Of a stretch of DNA of 64,000 bases, positions 53,441 through 64,000 are shown piece after piece. The position numbers and the translations under genes were made by a program. Within the stretch, counting starts at the first letter, position 1. Each line of letters starts with the position of its first letter. This stretch comes from Limnephilus marmoratus (Eukaryota > Arthropoda > Insecta > Trichoptera > Limnephilidae): the NCBI GenBank assembly GCA_917880885.1, contig OU862910.1, positions 24,812,710 to 24,876,709 on the forward strand, given 5' to 3'. The notes below the pieces were generated by a model. That model had not been told where the DNA came from. It saw nothing but the letters and a program-made list of their open reading frames with translations, and did not search any database.

Positions 53441-56400
53441 TGTTCCACTTATTTATTTATTTATTTATTTATTTATTGAATTTCACGCCCGGCTGGGCTT
53501 TTACATGCATTTTTTTTTTTACAAAGAACATCTAAATTTAAATAAGCATAACAAAATTTTAAAAAACAAATACATAAACAAAACAAAAACAAAATCAAAA
53601 TCATAACCAAATCTAAAACAAAAATACAATAAAAAACAAATTGAAATAAAAACAAAATACTCCACCATGCAAGATGGAAAAAGATATAGACTGAGAAAAG
53701 TAAAGTACACGTGAAATGATTCGAAGCAGAGCTATTCAGTTGGATTAATTAAATTTGTTGTTCTTCTTTTAGATATAAATTCTACTAAGACTTGTTTGTA
53801 TTTAGTGAATGCTGTGTTAAATATATCAACAACATCTTTATAGTCATTACCCAAATTTTGTACACGGCGAATGGGGGTATACAATTGTGATTCTGTGTTG
53901 GAGTTGTCACAATAGAATGGTAGATACTGCCTCGATGTTGAATTGCGAGGTATATGGAAGGAAATCAAGTTTAATAGTTCAGGGCTGTCAATTACTGAAT
54001 TTATGATTTTATTTAAACATGTTAGGTCATATACTATTCTGCGTTCGGACAATTTTAATAAATTAAGTTGACATAGTAGATAATCATAGTTGATACATTC
54101 ACTTGTGATACCCATTCTGAAATTAATATATCTTAAGAATTTATTTTGAATTCTTTCTATCGTGAGTGAATGCTTAGCATAACTAGGTGCCCATACTGTC
54201 GAGTTGTACTCGATTTGACTCCTTACCAATGACATGTACAAATTTTTAATGGTTTGAATATTTTTAAATTGACTGCAAATTCTTATTACGAAACCCAACA
54301 TTTTCAAAGCTTTATTTGATGTAATTTCAATATGATTTATAAATTTCAGTTTTTGATCAAAGTTTACACCTAAATCATTCACCTCGGTTACAGCTGTTAG
54401 CACTACATCATTAATGGAGTACTCATAAATTATTGGATTTTTTATTCTATGAAATCTCATAATAAGACATTTACTTAAATTTAGTTGTAGATAGTTCTCT
54501 TGGCACCAAACAAAAAGTTTAAACAAATTATTAGACAATGTTTGACAGTCATTAATATTTCTTATAGCTTTATATATTTTCATATCGTCCGCAAACATTA
54601 AAACTTGGACATCGTTGAAAATAGTAAGAACATCATTCACAAATATCAAAAATAAAATTGGTCCCAAATGTGACCCTTGTGGAACGCCGCTGGTAGCGAT
54701 AAATTTATATGAAGTAAAGCCTTCAATTTTAACGGCTAATTGCCTGTTACTTAAATAACTTTTAAACCACTCGTATAAATACCCTACTATTCCTAATTTG
54801 TGAAGTTTTTTTAACAAGAGATCATGATTAACCCTGTCAAATGCTTTGCTGAAATCGGTATAGACTGAATCAACTTGTAACTTCTTAGACATGGATTCGG
54901 ATATATAGTTTTGGTAAATTAAAAGATTAGACAAGGTAGATTTTCCTGAAGTGAAACCATGTTGGTTAGGTAAAATTAGTGGCTTGATACAGTGGATGAT
55001 TTTGTTTAAAATAAGTTTCTCAAATAATTTTGGGATGGTTGATAAAAGGCAGATCGGTCTATAATTGCTCACCTCGTTTTTGTCTCCTTTTTTAAATATC
55101 GGGGTGAGGAAACTGTATTTCCATTTTTCAGGAAAATTTCCAGTTTGTAACGACTGGTTGAAAAGAAAATGTAGTGGATATGCAAGAGTGGTGGCGCAAT
55201 TCTTTAGGAAAACAGGTGGGATATTATCAGGACCACCGCTCTTACTTTGATCCAGTTGTTTTAGCTGAGTCAGTACATCGTTATATTCAATTATTACATT
55301 AGATAAATTTAAATAATGATCCGAGGAAAAAGTTGGCGAGCAATCTCTGAATGTTGTTGGGTCATGGATATAAACACTTTTAAAAAAGTCTGCAAATAGG
55401 TGAGCTACGTTTTGAGTGTCGTTGGCTCTTTTTCTTTCGTAACACATGTTAGAGGGTACACTAACGTCGTCATTTTTCAAAGACTTTGTGAAATTCCAAA
55501 AATGTTTTATGTCACCATTTATTGAATTTTCTACTTTATTTATATAATTATTGTAGCAGATTTTTGACAATTTTTTGCATTCTTTTCTTATTTTACTGAA
55601 CTCTGTATAATTTGGAAGGGATCCCTCTTCTTTATATTTTTTATGTAAATTTTTTTTTTAGCTATTAGTTGGATTAATTCCTTACTGAACCATTTTGGAT
55701 GCTTTGATTCTTTATATTCAATTAATGGTATACAATCTACGATAATGGCATTTATTTTGGAATAAAATGAATCTATGTTAGAGCTCACATCGTTTTCCTC
55801 GAGAAACGACCAATCCACTTTGCTGAGATGTTCATTAATTTCATCGTAATTGGCATTTTTAAAGTTATAACTAGAACTTGTTAGTATAATACTTCTTTTT
55901 ACATTGTTAGGAATTATTACTGACAGTGGAGGATGATGATTGTCTATGGGAAGGATGGATTCTGATGCTTTACTAACTACTATGTCCTCTTCATTTGAAA
56001 AAACAAGATCTAGTAGGCGATTACTCAAATTATGCACATTATTAAATTGGGTGAGATTCAGAAATATTGACATGTCTAGGATTTCCCTTTCGCATAATGT
56101 TATTGATTGGGAATCAATACAGTTGAAATCACAATTTGGAAGATTGTAATCACCAAAAATGATGAGTTTATGTTTTTTTATATTTTGATTTTAAAAGTTC
56201 AACATCTTCCGAATGTTTTTTATACATAGATATATTAGCTGAGGGAGGAATATACACACAACCAATGACGTAATTTTGATTTTTATCATTTACCACAATG
56301 AAAATTTGTTCAACATCACGATTTTTAGTTTTTAACACTTTTGAGGACATTTTTTTGCAGACTGCTATAAGAACCCCTCCACCTCTGGATCTGGAACTAG

Positions 56401-56830
56401 TGTTGATACTTCTGTCGAGCCGGTAGACCTGATGAAAGGGTAGACCGAGCTCCGCTGAGTGGATCGACGGTTCTAGCCAGGTTTCCGTAAGAGCGATGAC
56501 ATCGTGTGAAATAATTGGGGCATTTATCCTAAATTCATTCAGCTTTGTCCTTAAACCTCTGACGTTCTGGTAGTAGAGTCTTCTCGATGACGGCTTGGCG
56601 AGTTTTTTGGAAGTGAATAAACTATTTTGGGTGTTGAATTTATGTACTTTATAGTTAAATTGGTTTCTCCATTGTTTTGCCTATTTTCCAGCTCCTTCCA
56701 CAAACTTGTAATTTGTTGACGTTGCAGTACGGTTAGGTCATGTTTTATTTTAATAGTATTTTTATCCAGAGGTATTGTTTTTTTCAATAGCACAAGAAAG
56801 TTATAAAACTTTAATTGCATTAGCGTTACT
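53441..56830 (-). mobile_element. LINE beta-4, minus strand, nearly complete ORF2
   Basis: The (TTTA)n tail at 53450-53477 and a hairpin GCCCGGCTGGGC (about 53487) mark its 3' end, as in beta-1. Coding for the whole of ORF2 runs leftward from about 56610 with two frameshifts. A 90-codon frame at 56551-56820 overlaps the start of ORF2 and may be the end of ORF1. The true 5' end is not clear. Confidence 0.88.
53732..56610 (-). pseudogene. LINE beta-4 ORF2: endonuclease-reverse transcriptase with two frameshifts
   Basis: The endonuclease starts LYYQNVRGLRTKLNEF, ALTETWLEPS, RSRGGGVLIAVCKK, then shifts frame near 56180 and continues IIFGDYNLPNCDF, RLLDLVFSNE and DNHHPPL. A second break at about 55580 leads into the RT: GGPDNIPPVFLKNC, NYRPICLLSTIPKLFEKLIL, VDSVYTDFSKAFDRVNHDLL, SGVPQGSHLGPILFLIFVND, MFADDMKIY, VNDLGVNFDQKL, then LVRSQIEYNSTVWAPSY and FLRYINFRMG to the stop at 53732. 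All catalytic boxes are present; only the two frameshifts disable it. Confidence 0.9.
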
Positions 56831-58284
56831 TATTTGGCAAAAACACCGGACTGGTTTCTTTTCATTTACTAAGACTGCAAAATAATGTCAAATCGTTATA
56901 GTAAAATTATATAGCATGTGTGTACGTATACTCTCTGTCAGATGTGAGTGATTGCACTAAGGTTCATCCATTCCGGTATAAAGGCACTATTATTATAATA
57001 ATAAATATTACTATTTCTTACCAGCACGACGAACAAGTAGTAGGCATCTGCCTACCCATGTAATGAAATCTGATGGAAATGCAGTACATTCCACTAACAG
57101 CATCCCAAATCTACTTAGTACGGACCGATTAAGATCAAGAGGTACGTCTTAGATGATAATTCTATTAAAGCTTTAATACGACGTCCAAAGCTCGTCTTGA
57201 ATCTGGCGCGAAATGAATTTCTCTCGGCTCCTTCGGAGGAGGCGGTGCAGACAAGAAAACGACTATGTATTTTCCACATCCAACCGTTTAAAACAATTTT
57301 AAACGTAATGTGAAAATAATTCATTGCACAGTAATACCAGCAAAGTTATCTGAATGATGAGTCGATTTTTTTTAATTGTACAAGACTACGCTAAGGATTT
57401 AATTACTCACGTGTATATTATTTCACCATAATTACTGTTTTTTAACGGAGCGTTCATTTAGAAAAATGCTAATCTCCTGCTAGAGTTTAAATCTTTAATG
57501 AGGAGAGCAAAGGTAAATTCAAAGTCATGGCACGTAGGTCTGTCGATATATTTTACAAATGTTCACTCCATTTTACGTGTAAGTTCCAAGGCGATAAATA
57601 GACAACCACAACAATGTTTTATAAACGCTTCAAGCTGGAAATTATTATAATAACCCAGTGAGCACAACAGTTATTTGCTTATTAATAAGCTTGTATGCCT
57701 GAATCAGTTGTTTTCTGTCACATTTGGGAAAAGTATATTATATTTGGAGAAAAAATTACCATTTTTTGTATTACTTCGGCATTAACTATGTAACAATTTC
57801 TAGACGTTTTATTTTGAAGAGTTTTAATTTTCAATGTGCATTTGTTACTTTATATTTTAAATTTGCTACCCGTTTCGACACACCAGCAAACTTAAAACTG
57901 ACTTAAAAATTCTATGCAAGTATAAAACGATTAGATTTAATTGGGTGGGGGTAGTGGGAGAGGTGATTTTGGGGGAGGGGAAGAAAGGTGGGAGGAGTCG
58001 ACATTACATGGAAGCATTGTTAATAAGGGCGATTTGCAGGGTGCTGTTATTACTAAATTATTTTGGATTTTATTTTTTGTTTATTTCCAAGGATTCCAAG
58101 GCTTTATTTATTTCCAAGTTTCTAAAAATATTTTTTCAGTCATTTTTTTCTAATCGCTAATAATATCGCTTAAGACTAAACTGTTGTACACTGAATTTTT
58201 CCCAAATAATATAATAAATGCGAAAGTGCGTTTTGTTGCGTACGGATGGTTAGAGGACTGGAAACTGACATAGGCTACTCTTCC
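56831..58284. other. Unassigned, possibly unique DNA
   Basis: No gene recognised. A G-rich patch lies at 57942-57995. Frames at 57115-57324 and 57724-57906 have no family resemblance. Confidence 0.5.
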
Positions 58285-58593
58285 TCACGGAAAAACAATA
58301 TTCCCGCAGGAAAATTCTTCGTACCGTAATTTCCCCCCAATACCACGCGAGAGAAGCCGCGAGTAAACTATAAATAGCGTTAAAAAATGCGCCACAAACA
58401 AACTGAGGACGGCGTGCATAATCACTGATGTCATGAAACATTCAAACGGATTAACTATGACAGTGGAAGTTTTTCGTTTGACGTCAATGCCCCCTGGATC
58501 CGATCTCATCAATACCAGTCCAGTGCTGACAAGAGCGAGCGCTCCAAAGCCAGTGGCGGCGCATGCATTTTTTATGGCACTCTTTTGGAACAT
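58285..58593 (-). CDS. Candidate first exon of an unknown host gene (hypothetical)
   Basis: A 102-codon minus-strand frame begins MFQKSAIKNACAATGFGALA and contains a hydrophobic segment (GALALVSTGLVLM) and a second one (SVIMHAVLSLFVAHFLTLFI). Its 5' part is GC-richer than the flanks, and upstream DNA (58594-58680) is CpG-rich with GCCAAACCGGCGGCCAC, like an insect promoter region. No transposon resemblance is seen. I do not recognise the protein; real coding may end early at a splice donor. It may equally be a chance frame. Confidence 0.3.
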   Translation of the reverse strand: MFQKSAIKNACAATGFGALALVSTGLVLMRSDPGGIDVKRKTSTVIVNPFECFMTSVIMHAVLSLFVAHFLTLFIVYSRLLSRGIGGKLRYEEFSCGNIVFP

Positions 58594-58941
58594 TACAAAA
58601 CACTAAACGTCAAAGTGGCCGCCGGTTTGGCGGAAACGTCACACCGTGACCACTCAACCTGTCACCGAAACAAGAACCGGGAAATACCATCTAGTAGACG
58701 GGTAAAGCTAGTTTCACTTTTTTTAATAAAGATTCATGTGGTTTGAGGTAGGTATGTATGTACGGAAGACGTGGGTATCACTGGGAATCAAAAATAATGG
58801 TTGGTGTATTTTTGTGTAACCATTATTGAAATGATGAATCGAACACATGTTATTATGACAATAACCACGCATTAGCGACATAATGCCTGGTTATCACCAT
58901 CTTCAAGCAAAATCTGTTTCACATATTGTCTTATGTTATCT
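58594..58941. other. GC-richer flank and unassigned DNA
   Basis: 58594-58690 is CpG-rich and would be the promoter or 5' UTR of the candidate exon if that is real. The rest is featureless. Confidence 0.35.
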
Positions 58942-58981
58942 GTTTTTATTGTGCATGTCTTTATACATGCACAATAAAAAC
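58942..58981. repeat. Near-perfect inverted repeat, 17-bp arms
   Basis: GTTTTTATTGTGCATGT (58942-58958) pairs with the reverse of ACATGCACAATAAAAAC (58965-58981), leaving a 6-nt loop. AATAAA occurs on both strands. Confidence 0.85.
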
Positions 58982-59482
58982 TAACAGTATGTGTACCAAA
59001 TTAAATTTAAATATTACATGGTAGTGGGTTATTTCGCCTGAGATGAGAATGGTTCTTAATCTTTACTTATGAATGTACGAGTAAAAATAATAATCAAAAT
59101 GTTTGGAGTGAATAAGAGAAATTTTGAAATCCAGAAATTTAAGCTCACGAATTGTAATTGACTTTTAATAAAAGTTTATTGAAAAATTAAGTGTACAGTA
59201 AAGTAGTTGTAAAAAATATTATATCACGCTGAAATAATTAACAAATAAGTTTTGCATGTTAGCAAGAACGTCTGTGTGTAGTAATTTTTCGCAGTTGTGA
59301 TTGTGCGAGTTATTCGCTGCATTATTGTTGTTGGCTTCTAGATGAAGAAGCGTAGTGAGCCTGGCACGCCTCATGCCGGATAGCAATTCCGGACCATTTT
59401 CTTTATTGTTTAGCATATTATGTAGATAAATAGATTTGACAATGTACGTCTTTATTGTAAAATTATTGTATAATTTGTAGCT
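58982..59482. other. Unassigned DNA
   Basis: No gene recognised before the LINE gamma-2 coding remains. Confidence 0.5.
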
Positions 59483-59535
59483 TTGCCGTTTTTCTTTCGA
59501 AATAGAGTTCCAAAAATTTATATGGTGGTTTCTAC

Positions 59536-60228
59536 ATTTCTACTGAAATGTAGTGACCACCGCATAGTTAGTTTAATGAGCCACTTATTAAAGATATTTT
59601 TGCGATTTATACATGGACGCGTATATCGCAAAGTGGAAGAAAAGATAGGTGTCGCACAATTTGGCTTTCGAAATGGTTTGGGTACTCGGGAAGCGTTATT
59701 TAGTATTCAAGTACTAATCCAAAGATGTAGAGATGTGAATACAAATGATTTCCTTAAAGATAGAGTTAGACATGACAAAATGATTCAAATTCTGAAAAAC
59801 CTCCGGGATAGACGATAAAGATATAAGGATAATAGGTAATCTTTATTGGAACCAGAAAGGAGCAGTAATAGTAGAGCAATGTCTAACAGACGAAGTAGAA
59901 ATAAAGAGAGGCGAGCGACAGGTTTGTATTCTTTCACCTATGCTGTTCAACTTATATTCAATGAAGATCTGTAAGAAGCTACTCAAGAACTTGTTATAAA
60001 TGGGAAGTTTCTGAACAACCTGCGTTATGCAGATGATACAGTACTTCTAACAAGTAACATTGAGGATTTACAACTTTTGCTGAATCAAGTAGTGAAGAAT
60101 TGTGTGAATTTTGGGCTAGAACTGAATGTCAATAAGACAAAACACATGCTCATAAGCAAAAATAACGCATTGGATGAAAATCTTTATATTGCTGGAACAA
60201 AACTAGAGAAGGTACAGAGCATTGTATA
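59536..60228 (+). pseudogene. LINE gamma-2 ORF2, RT domain
   Basis: Readable motifs: SDHRIVSLMSHLLKIFLRFI, KIGVAQFGFRNGLGTREALF, a degraded linker, DIRIIGNLYWNQKGAVIVEQ, RGERQVCILSPMLFNLYS (the RQGCVLSP box with a changed Gly), NNLRYADDTVLLTSNIEDL with the catalytic YADD intact, and LELNVNKTKHMLISK. Several frameshifts occur (about 59750, 59815, 59985). It ends at VYLG, where the LTR-like element begins. Confidence 0.85.
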
Positions 60229-60233
60229 CTTGG

Positions 60234-61799
60234 TGTAACGGACGTATCAGCGTCGCCACAAGACTGAAAAATAGTACCGGGTCTCAGTGCACGAACAGGA
60301 TGAAATGATTGAAATAATAAAATACTGACCTCCCGTGCACCCAGTGCCTGATGAGTTGAGGACACTGGATGTGCCTAATCCTCTGCCCAGTCCTGGTGCG
60401 TGGCGGTTGCCTGAAGTAGGGCCGGCTTTCTGGAGGAGACTGATGGCACCAGGAGCAAAGCCTAGGCAGAGGTCGGTGGGAGGCAGCAGATGATAATAAC
60501 TTTTCCCAGTAGGAAATAATAACACGAGTTGACGTTGATGGAAGAACTAATTTATTTTCAAAAAATCACGCCTTTTATACCCGTTTTCGGGTGAAAAAAC
60601 GGTCACGTGGTACATTTTTAGAGTGGGGGGATTTACCTATCCCGTTTTGTATATAAGGGGCGGTTTTCTGTTGCCGCTGGTTTTGCCGACGATTTCCTCG
60701 AAAGTGGTCGATTAAAATTGGTTTCTTAAATTAATTATACAGCTTAAATTATAACTAATACAATGGTTTTCTTAATGCTAATGGGTTTCTACGGATCTTG
60801 TTTATCCGTAGAATTTTTGTTTGATGATTTTAGAGTTAGTTTAAGAAAGTTTGACTTTTTGTCGGTAGGTATTTATGTTTAAAAGGGGGATTTGAATAGT
60901 TATAAAGAAGTTAATATTTTTCCCAGGTCCCCCGTAAGCTTGGCTATCGAAACCTTTTGGTTCCGTCGCTTTACGAGGTCCTGGGATTTTTAAAATGGAG
61001 AAAAAGTGAAATGATGCTAAAGTCTCGAAAATCTGCTCAAGTGCTTATAGCGCTGGCAGTTTAAGAGTTACAATGTTTATTTATGGCTCTATGGATGCCC
61101 CGTAGGACTCTGCACTGAAACGTCTTAGTTTCAGCGTCCTACGGGGTGTTTAAACGAAGTTATATTAAAATATGGTGTATTTTTTACCAATATAAAGGCC
61201 CTTAATAGGGACGCCCAAACTGGTTTTTTGGCTTTGTAGCCGGAGAAATAGCCCTGAAGGCGATAAAATAATAAGTTTAGGATGTCTCCTGGTGGCAACT
61301 TGGTATCCAAGTTTTTACTTGTGTCACCAGGGCATCTGTGTATTAAGAAAAAGGACATTTAAAATTGATAAAATGTGTTTTGAAAAAGATCGTTGCTGGC
61401 GGCACGGTAAAGCCGACTGAGAGCCCAAAAAGGCCCTTGTGGGGGCCGCCATAAACGGGAGGTAAAGCAGCCTGCTTGGTAGAGCAGCCGCTTCCTGCTG
61501 AGCCATAACGGCAGAACAGCAAGGGAGGGAAGGCAGTCCGCTTAGCGGAGTAGCTACTTCCTTCGGAGCCGAAAAAACGGCCCTTCTCAGGGCCATAACT
61601 AAAAAGGAGGCTAGTCAGCCTGGTTGCCTTTGGAGGCGTAAATAATCATAAATAAAGTATTAATTATTAAAATTATAAGAGTCTAGAATGTCTCCCGGTG
61701 CAAACTTGGCACACAAGCTTTATTTGGTTGCACCGGGGCATTGTACATAAGCAAAACATATAAAATTAAGAAATGAGGGAGAGCAACACGTCGGTTACA
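60234..61799 (+). mobile_element. Solo-LTR-like element, copy 2 (1566 bp)
   Basis: Ends are TGTAACGGACGTATC and AACACGTCGGTTACA with an exact 5-bp duplication CTTGG (60229-60233, 61800-61804). A TATA-like GTATATAAGGGGCGG is at about 60649. Hairpins correspond in position to copy 1: 60929-60981, 61095-61145 (CCCCGTAGGAC with GTCCTACGGGG), 61280-61332 and 61688-61740. No coding region for gag or pol is present. The 5' and 3' thirds align with copy 1, while the middle has diverged. Confidence 0.77.
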
Positions 61800-61804
61800 C
61801 TTGG

Positions 61805-62334
61805 GCTACAATGTAAATGATAGATGGGATCCTTCAGTTGAAATCAAATGCCGCATTGAGCAAGCTCGTGCAACCTTTATCCGCATGAAAAAAATGTTCT
61901 GCAGTCATGACCTCAACCTTGGATTACGAATGCGAATGGTCAGATGCTACGTGTTTTCGATATTATTTTACGGAATGGAAGCATGCTCGCTTACTGAAGA
62001 ACTAATTAGGCGACTTGAGGCATTCGAGATGTGAATCTACAGAAGAATACTTAAAATAAGCTGGATGGACAGGGTTACAAACGAAGATGTTATGGTTCGG
62101 ATGAATAAAGAAAAGGAAGTAATTAAAACTATAAAAATCCGAAAACTTCAATATCTTGGACATGTGATGAGACATCCAGAGAAGTATGAGATCCCGCATC
62201 TCATAAGGCAGGGAAAGATTGCCGGAAGACGGGGCCCGGGCAGAAGGAGAACCTCATGGCTGAAAAATCTGAGACAGTGGTTTGGCCAGTCTACCGTGGG
62301 CTGTTCCGGGCCGCAGTATACAAAGTCTGCATAG
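61805..62334 (+). pseudogene. LINE gamma-2 ORF2, C-terminal region
   Basis: After the LTR-like insert the frame resumes YNVNDRWDPSVEIKCRIEQA, RMVRCYVFSILFYGMEACSL and RRLEAFEM-stop, then IYRRILKISWMDRVTNEDVM, RKLQYLGHVMRHPEKYEIPH and GRRGPGRRRTSWLKNLRQWF. A TGA replaces the usual Trp codon after EAFEM (62032-62034). The end matches gamma-1 at 20386-20703. Confidence 0.9.
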
Positions 62335-62390
62335 CCAGCATGATAGCCAACGTCCGTTGAACCGACAGGACACAAGAAGAAGAAGAAGAA

Positions 62391-62460
62391 TTTCTACTAT
62401 ATCTACTACTACCTACGTATACGAGTACCTTATACTGGGAACCATACTGTGGAAGCATAC
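62391..62460. other. Junction between LINE gamma-2 and LINE alpha-2
   Basis: Short unassigned spacer after the GAA tail. Confidence 0.4.
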
Positions 62461-62487
62461 TCCTCACTGGGATTTCCCGTGCTGAGG
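62461..62487 (-). ncRNA. Conserved 3' UTR stem-loop of LINE alpha-2
   Basis: TCCTCA (62461-62466) pairs with TGAGGA (62482-62487) and an inner GGG pairs with CCC. The same outer stem is found in three other places in the window with altered inner sequence. Confidence 0.6.
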
Positions 62488-62627
62488 ATTTCATTTACAT
62501 ATTATAATTTAATTATAAGAAATTAATATGAATTAGATATAACATATACCACGTAGTATTTTTTTTAATAATTATAAAGTAAACAAAATAGTGTTTTTTT
62601 TTATAATTCAGTTCACTAGATTCGGTT

Positions 62628-63630
62628 TTAGTCTGTATTTGATATCATTATATTTTCTATTTCTGATCTCCCTATATTTAGTATCCAGCTTTTTATTTGA
62701 AATTTAAATGTTATAATGTTGAGGTTTTTGAGTGAGAGTGGTATTTTACTGTAGAGTTTAATGCCATAATATAAGAAGCTTTTTTGCCCAAATGTTGTGT
62801 TAGTAGTTACTTGTTTGACATGTTTTTGACCATGAGATCTAGTGTTTCTAATGTACGTGTTAGTTGTTATTTCTTGGGTTTTGTACTTACGAATGTAAAT
62901 GAGTATAGTTTTAGAATATAGTTGTTTAATTGACATGATGTTAAGATTGTTGAAGATTTCGTCAGTGCTAGTTCTTACAGGAACCTTCAGTATAATTTTC
63001 ATTAAGGCGTTTTGAGTTTTAATTAGTGGATTTAGTATGTTTTTATTTGCACTGCCCCATCCGATAATACCGTATTCTAACAGTGATTGGCAGAGAGTCA
63101 TGTAAATCTTGATTAAGTCTTTTTTAATGAGGACATTCCTGATAGTTTTGAAAAAATAACTTAGTTTTTTAATTTTATTATTTAAATAGGTAATGTGCTC
63201 GGTCCATTTTAAGTTTCGGTCAATTTTTAGACCCAGATACGTTATATGGTCAACGTTTTCTAATAAGGGACAATTACATTTCTCATTTAAGTGATGCGGG
63301 CTATGAATTTTCAAGTTCAGGTTTTCTTCAGAATTTTTCTAATTTTTTATTTTGAAGGTGATGTATTTGGTTTTATTAGCATTAAGTGTAAGTGAATGGT
63401 AGTCTAGCCATTTTTGAAACCTATTAAGTGTGTCTTCTGCTTTCTTAAATGTTTCTGTCCAATAATTCCCATTTATTAGGAGAACTGTATTAATACACTC
63501 ACTGGTTATGTTGTTAAGTTTCACAGTTTGCTTTCTATTTTCCATGTAACTTTTAAAAAATATCAGTTAATTCTCAGTAATCCCTATGTTCTCTAGTTTT
63601 TCTAAAAGATGTGAGTGATTTAATAAAATT
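62628..63630 (-). pseudogene. LINE alpha-2 ORF2 remnant
   Basis: Upstream piece: LNHSHLLEKLENIGITEN, then FKSYMENRKQTVKLNN, a deletion, then KKAEDTLNRFQKWLDYHSLT and LNANKTKYITF with a stop near 63339. Downstream 228-codon frame (63314-62628): DHITYLGLKIDRNLKWTEHI, SLLEYGIIGWGSANKNILNP, KIILKVPVRTSTDEIF, SIKQLYSKTILIYIRKYKTQ, TFGQKSFLYYGIKLYSKIPL. This is the reference for identifying the scattered pieces of alpha-1 and alpha-3. Confidence 0.88.
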
Positions 63631-63640
63631 ATTATTAATA

Positions 63641-64000
63641 AAATTATTAAACAATTTATAAAAAAGGTTTATTTACAAACAACTATTTCTGCTGTGTGAT
63701 TATCATTACGCGAGATCTTGCTGCCTTCTGAATACATTGTCAAACTGTCTGATAGTTCGAAAATGCCTTCAGACGGCGAAATAGCTTTCTCGCGTAAATG
63801 CCTTCAAGTGCGAAATCGTTGACAACCATGATTTGGTACAGATTACTGACGTGTATGATGAAATCCACCTAAAGAGATCACGTGAATTCATCCATCAAGT
63901 TCTGTAAAAGAAAGAGTGATTAACACGGTCAAATGCTTCGGAATAATCCGTATTGATGGCATCTACCTGGTACCGCATATCCATTTGCATTTTTGCAAAA
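63641..64000 (-). pseudogene. LINE beta-type RT fragment running off the window
   Basis: Between 64000 and about 63840 the minus strand reads MQMDMRYQVDAINTDYSEAF, DRVNHSFFYRT, then (next frame) DLFRWISSYTS, matching VDSVYTDFSKAFDRVNHDLL of beta-4. The stretch 63641-63840 is unclear and may be degraded continuation. More of this element should lie beyond the window. Confidence 0.65.

Larger units (their letters stand above)
59483..62390 (+). mobile_element. LINE gamma-2, split by the second LTR-like element
   Basis: Coding remains of an insect endonuclease-reverse transcriptase LINE run 59520-60228 and 61805-62334, separated by an LTR-like insertion. The 3' end carries a (GAA)n-type tail (62373-62391), as in gamma-1. 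The endonuclease and the start of RT are missing. The clade is probably RTE-related but not certain. Confidence 0.88.
62461..63640 (-). mobile_element. LINE alpha-2, minus strand, 5'-truncated and internally deleted
   Basis: The 3' UTR on the left carries the alpha hairpin (62461-62487). Coding runs leftward from about 63640. The RT palm between KLNN and TETFKKAEDTL is deleted, so the GVPQG and FADD boxes are missing. Confidence 0.85.

Noticed and set aside
53441..53500. (TTTA)n run as a simple microsatellite
   Set aside because: Its place at the 3' end of beta-4, like that of beta-1, shows that it is a LINE tail.
60150..60525. Minus frames of 71 and 92 codons at the left of the second LTR-like element
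   Set aside because: They cross the element boundary and have no counterpart in copy 1, so they are chance frames.

Overview
This is a repeat-packed stretch of an arthropod, most probably insect, nuclear genome. The evidence is AT-rich sequence, eukaryotic transposon families on both strands (Jockey/CR1-group LINEs, a second LINE group, Penelope-like elements, mariner, piggyBac, hAT, Harbinger, Helitrons, tRNA-derived SINEs) and poly(A) or tetranucleotide retroposon tails. No bacterial operon, CRISPR array, rRNA or intact tRNA gene is visible. No host gene can be proved. One weak candidate first exon (58285-58593, minus) and two CpG-rich islands are the only non-transposon signals. The species cannot be fixed from sequence alone.

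Layout. Positions 1-3540 hold a SINE-like repeat (family A), a tRNA-SINE and unassigned DNA. Positions 3540-11620 are a nested stack. A plus-strand LINE (alpha) is split by a tRNA-SINE, by a minus-strand LINE (beta) that itself carries a 1.7-kb solo-LTR-like insert, and by a piggyBac remnant. Positions 12055-16223 hold more family A, SINE B, a low-copy repeat (C) and a small Helitron. Positions 17187-17890 are the 3' part of a Penelope-like element with a GIY-YIG nuclease and a hammerhead ribozyme. Positions 20340-20703 are a LINE tail. Positions 23169-26772 carry a SINE with a 22-bp target duplication, family A, an unclassified 1.05-kb mobile element (F) and SINE B. Positions 29114-31181 are a hAT element filled with Helitron sequence. 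Positions 32889-34961 are a dead mariner carrying a second copy of element F. Positions 36349-41330 hold a MITE family (E), nested LINE pieces and a second Penelope element split by family A. Positions 42060-45885 contain the best preserved LINE, with a 943-codon endonuclease/reverse transcriptase frame. Positions 46177-49262 hold family A copies and an internally deleted LINE. Positions 50335-53171 have tandem and palindromic repeats and a Harbinger MITE. Positions 53440-56830 are a nearly full minus-strand LINE. Positions 59483-62390 are another LINE split by the second LTR-like insert, and the window ends in minus-strand LINE pieces.

The genes here are selfish and do not form a pathway. 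LINE proteins (ORF1 nucleic-acid binding, ORF2 endonuclease plus reverse transcriptase) copy their own RNA and probably supply machinery to the SINEs. The most informative signals are structural. They are two unusual families with clean target duplications (element F, 4 bp; the LTR-like element, 5 bp, with internal hairpins whose stems differ between copies yet still pair), Penelope hammerhead ribozymes, a conserved 3' stem-loop in the alpha LINEs, and a two-tier hairpin at the 3' end of family A. Family letters (A, B, C, E, F, G; alpha, beta, gamma) are labels used only in this annotation.
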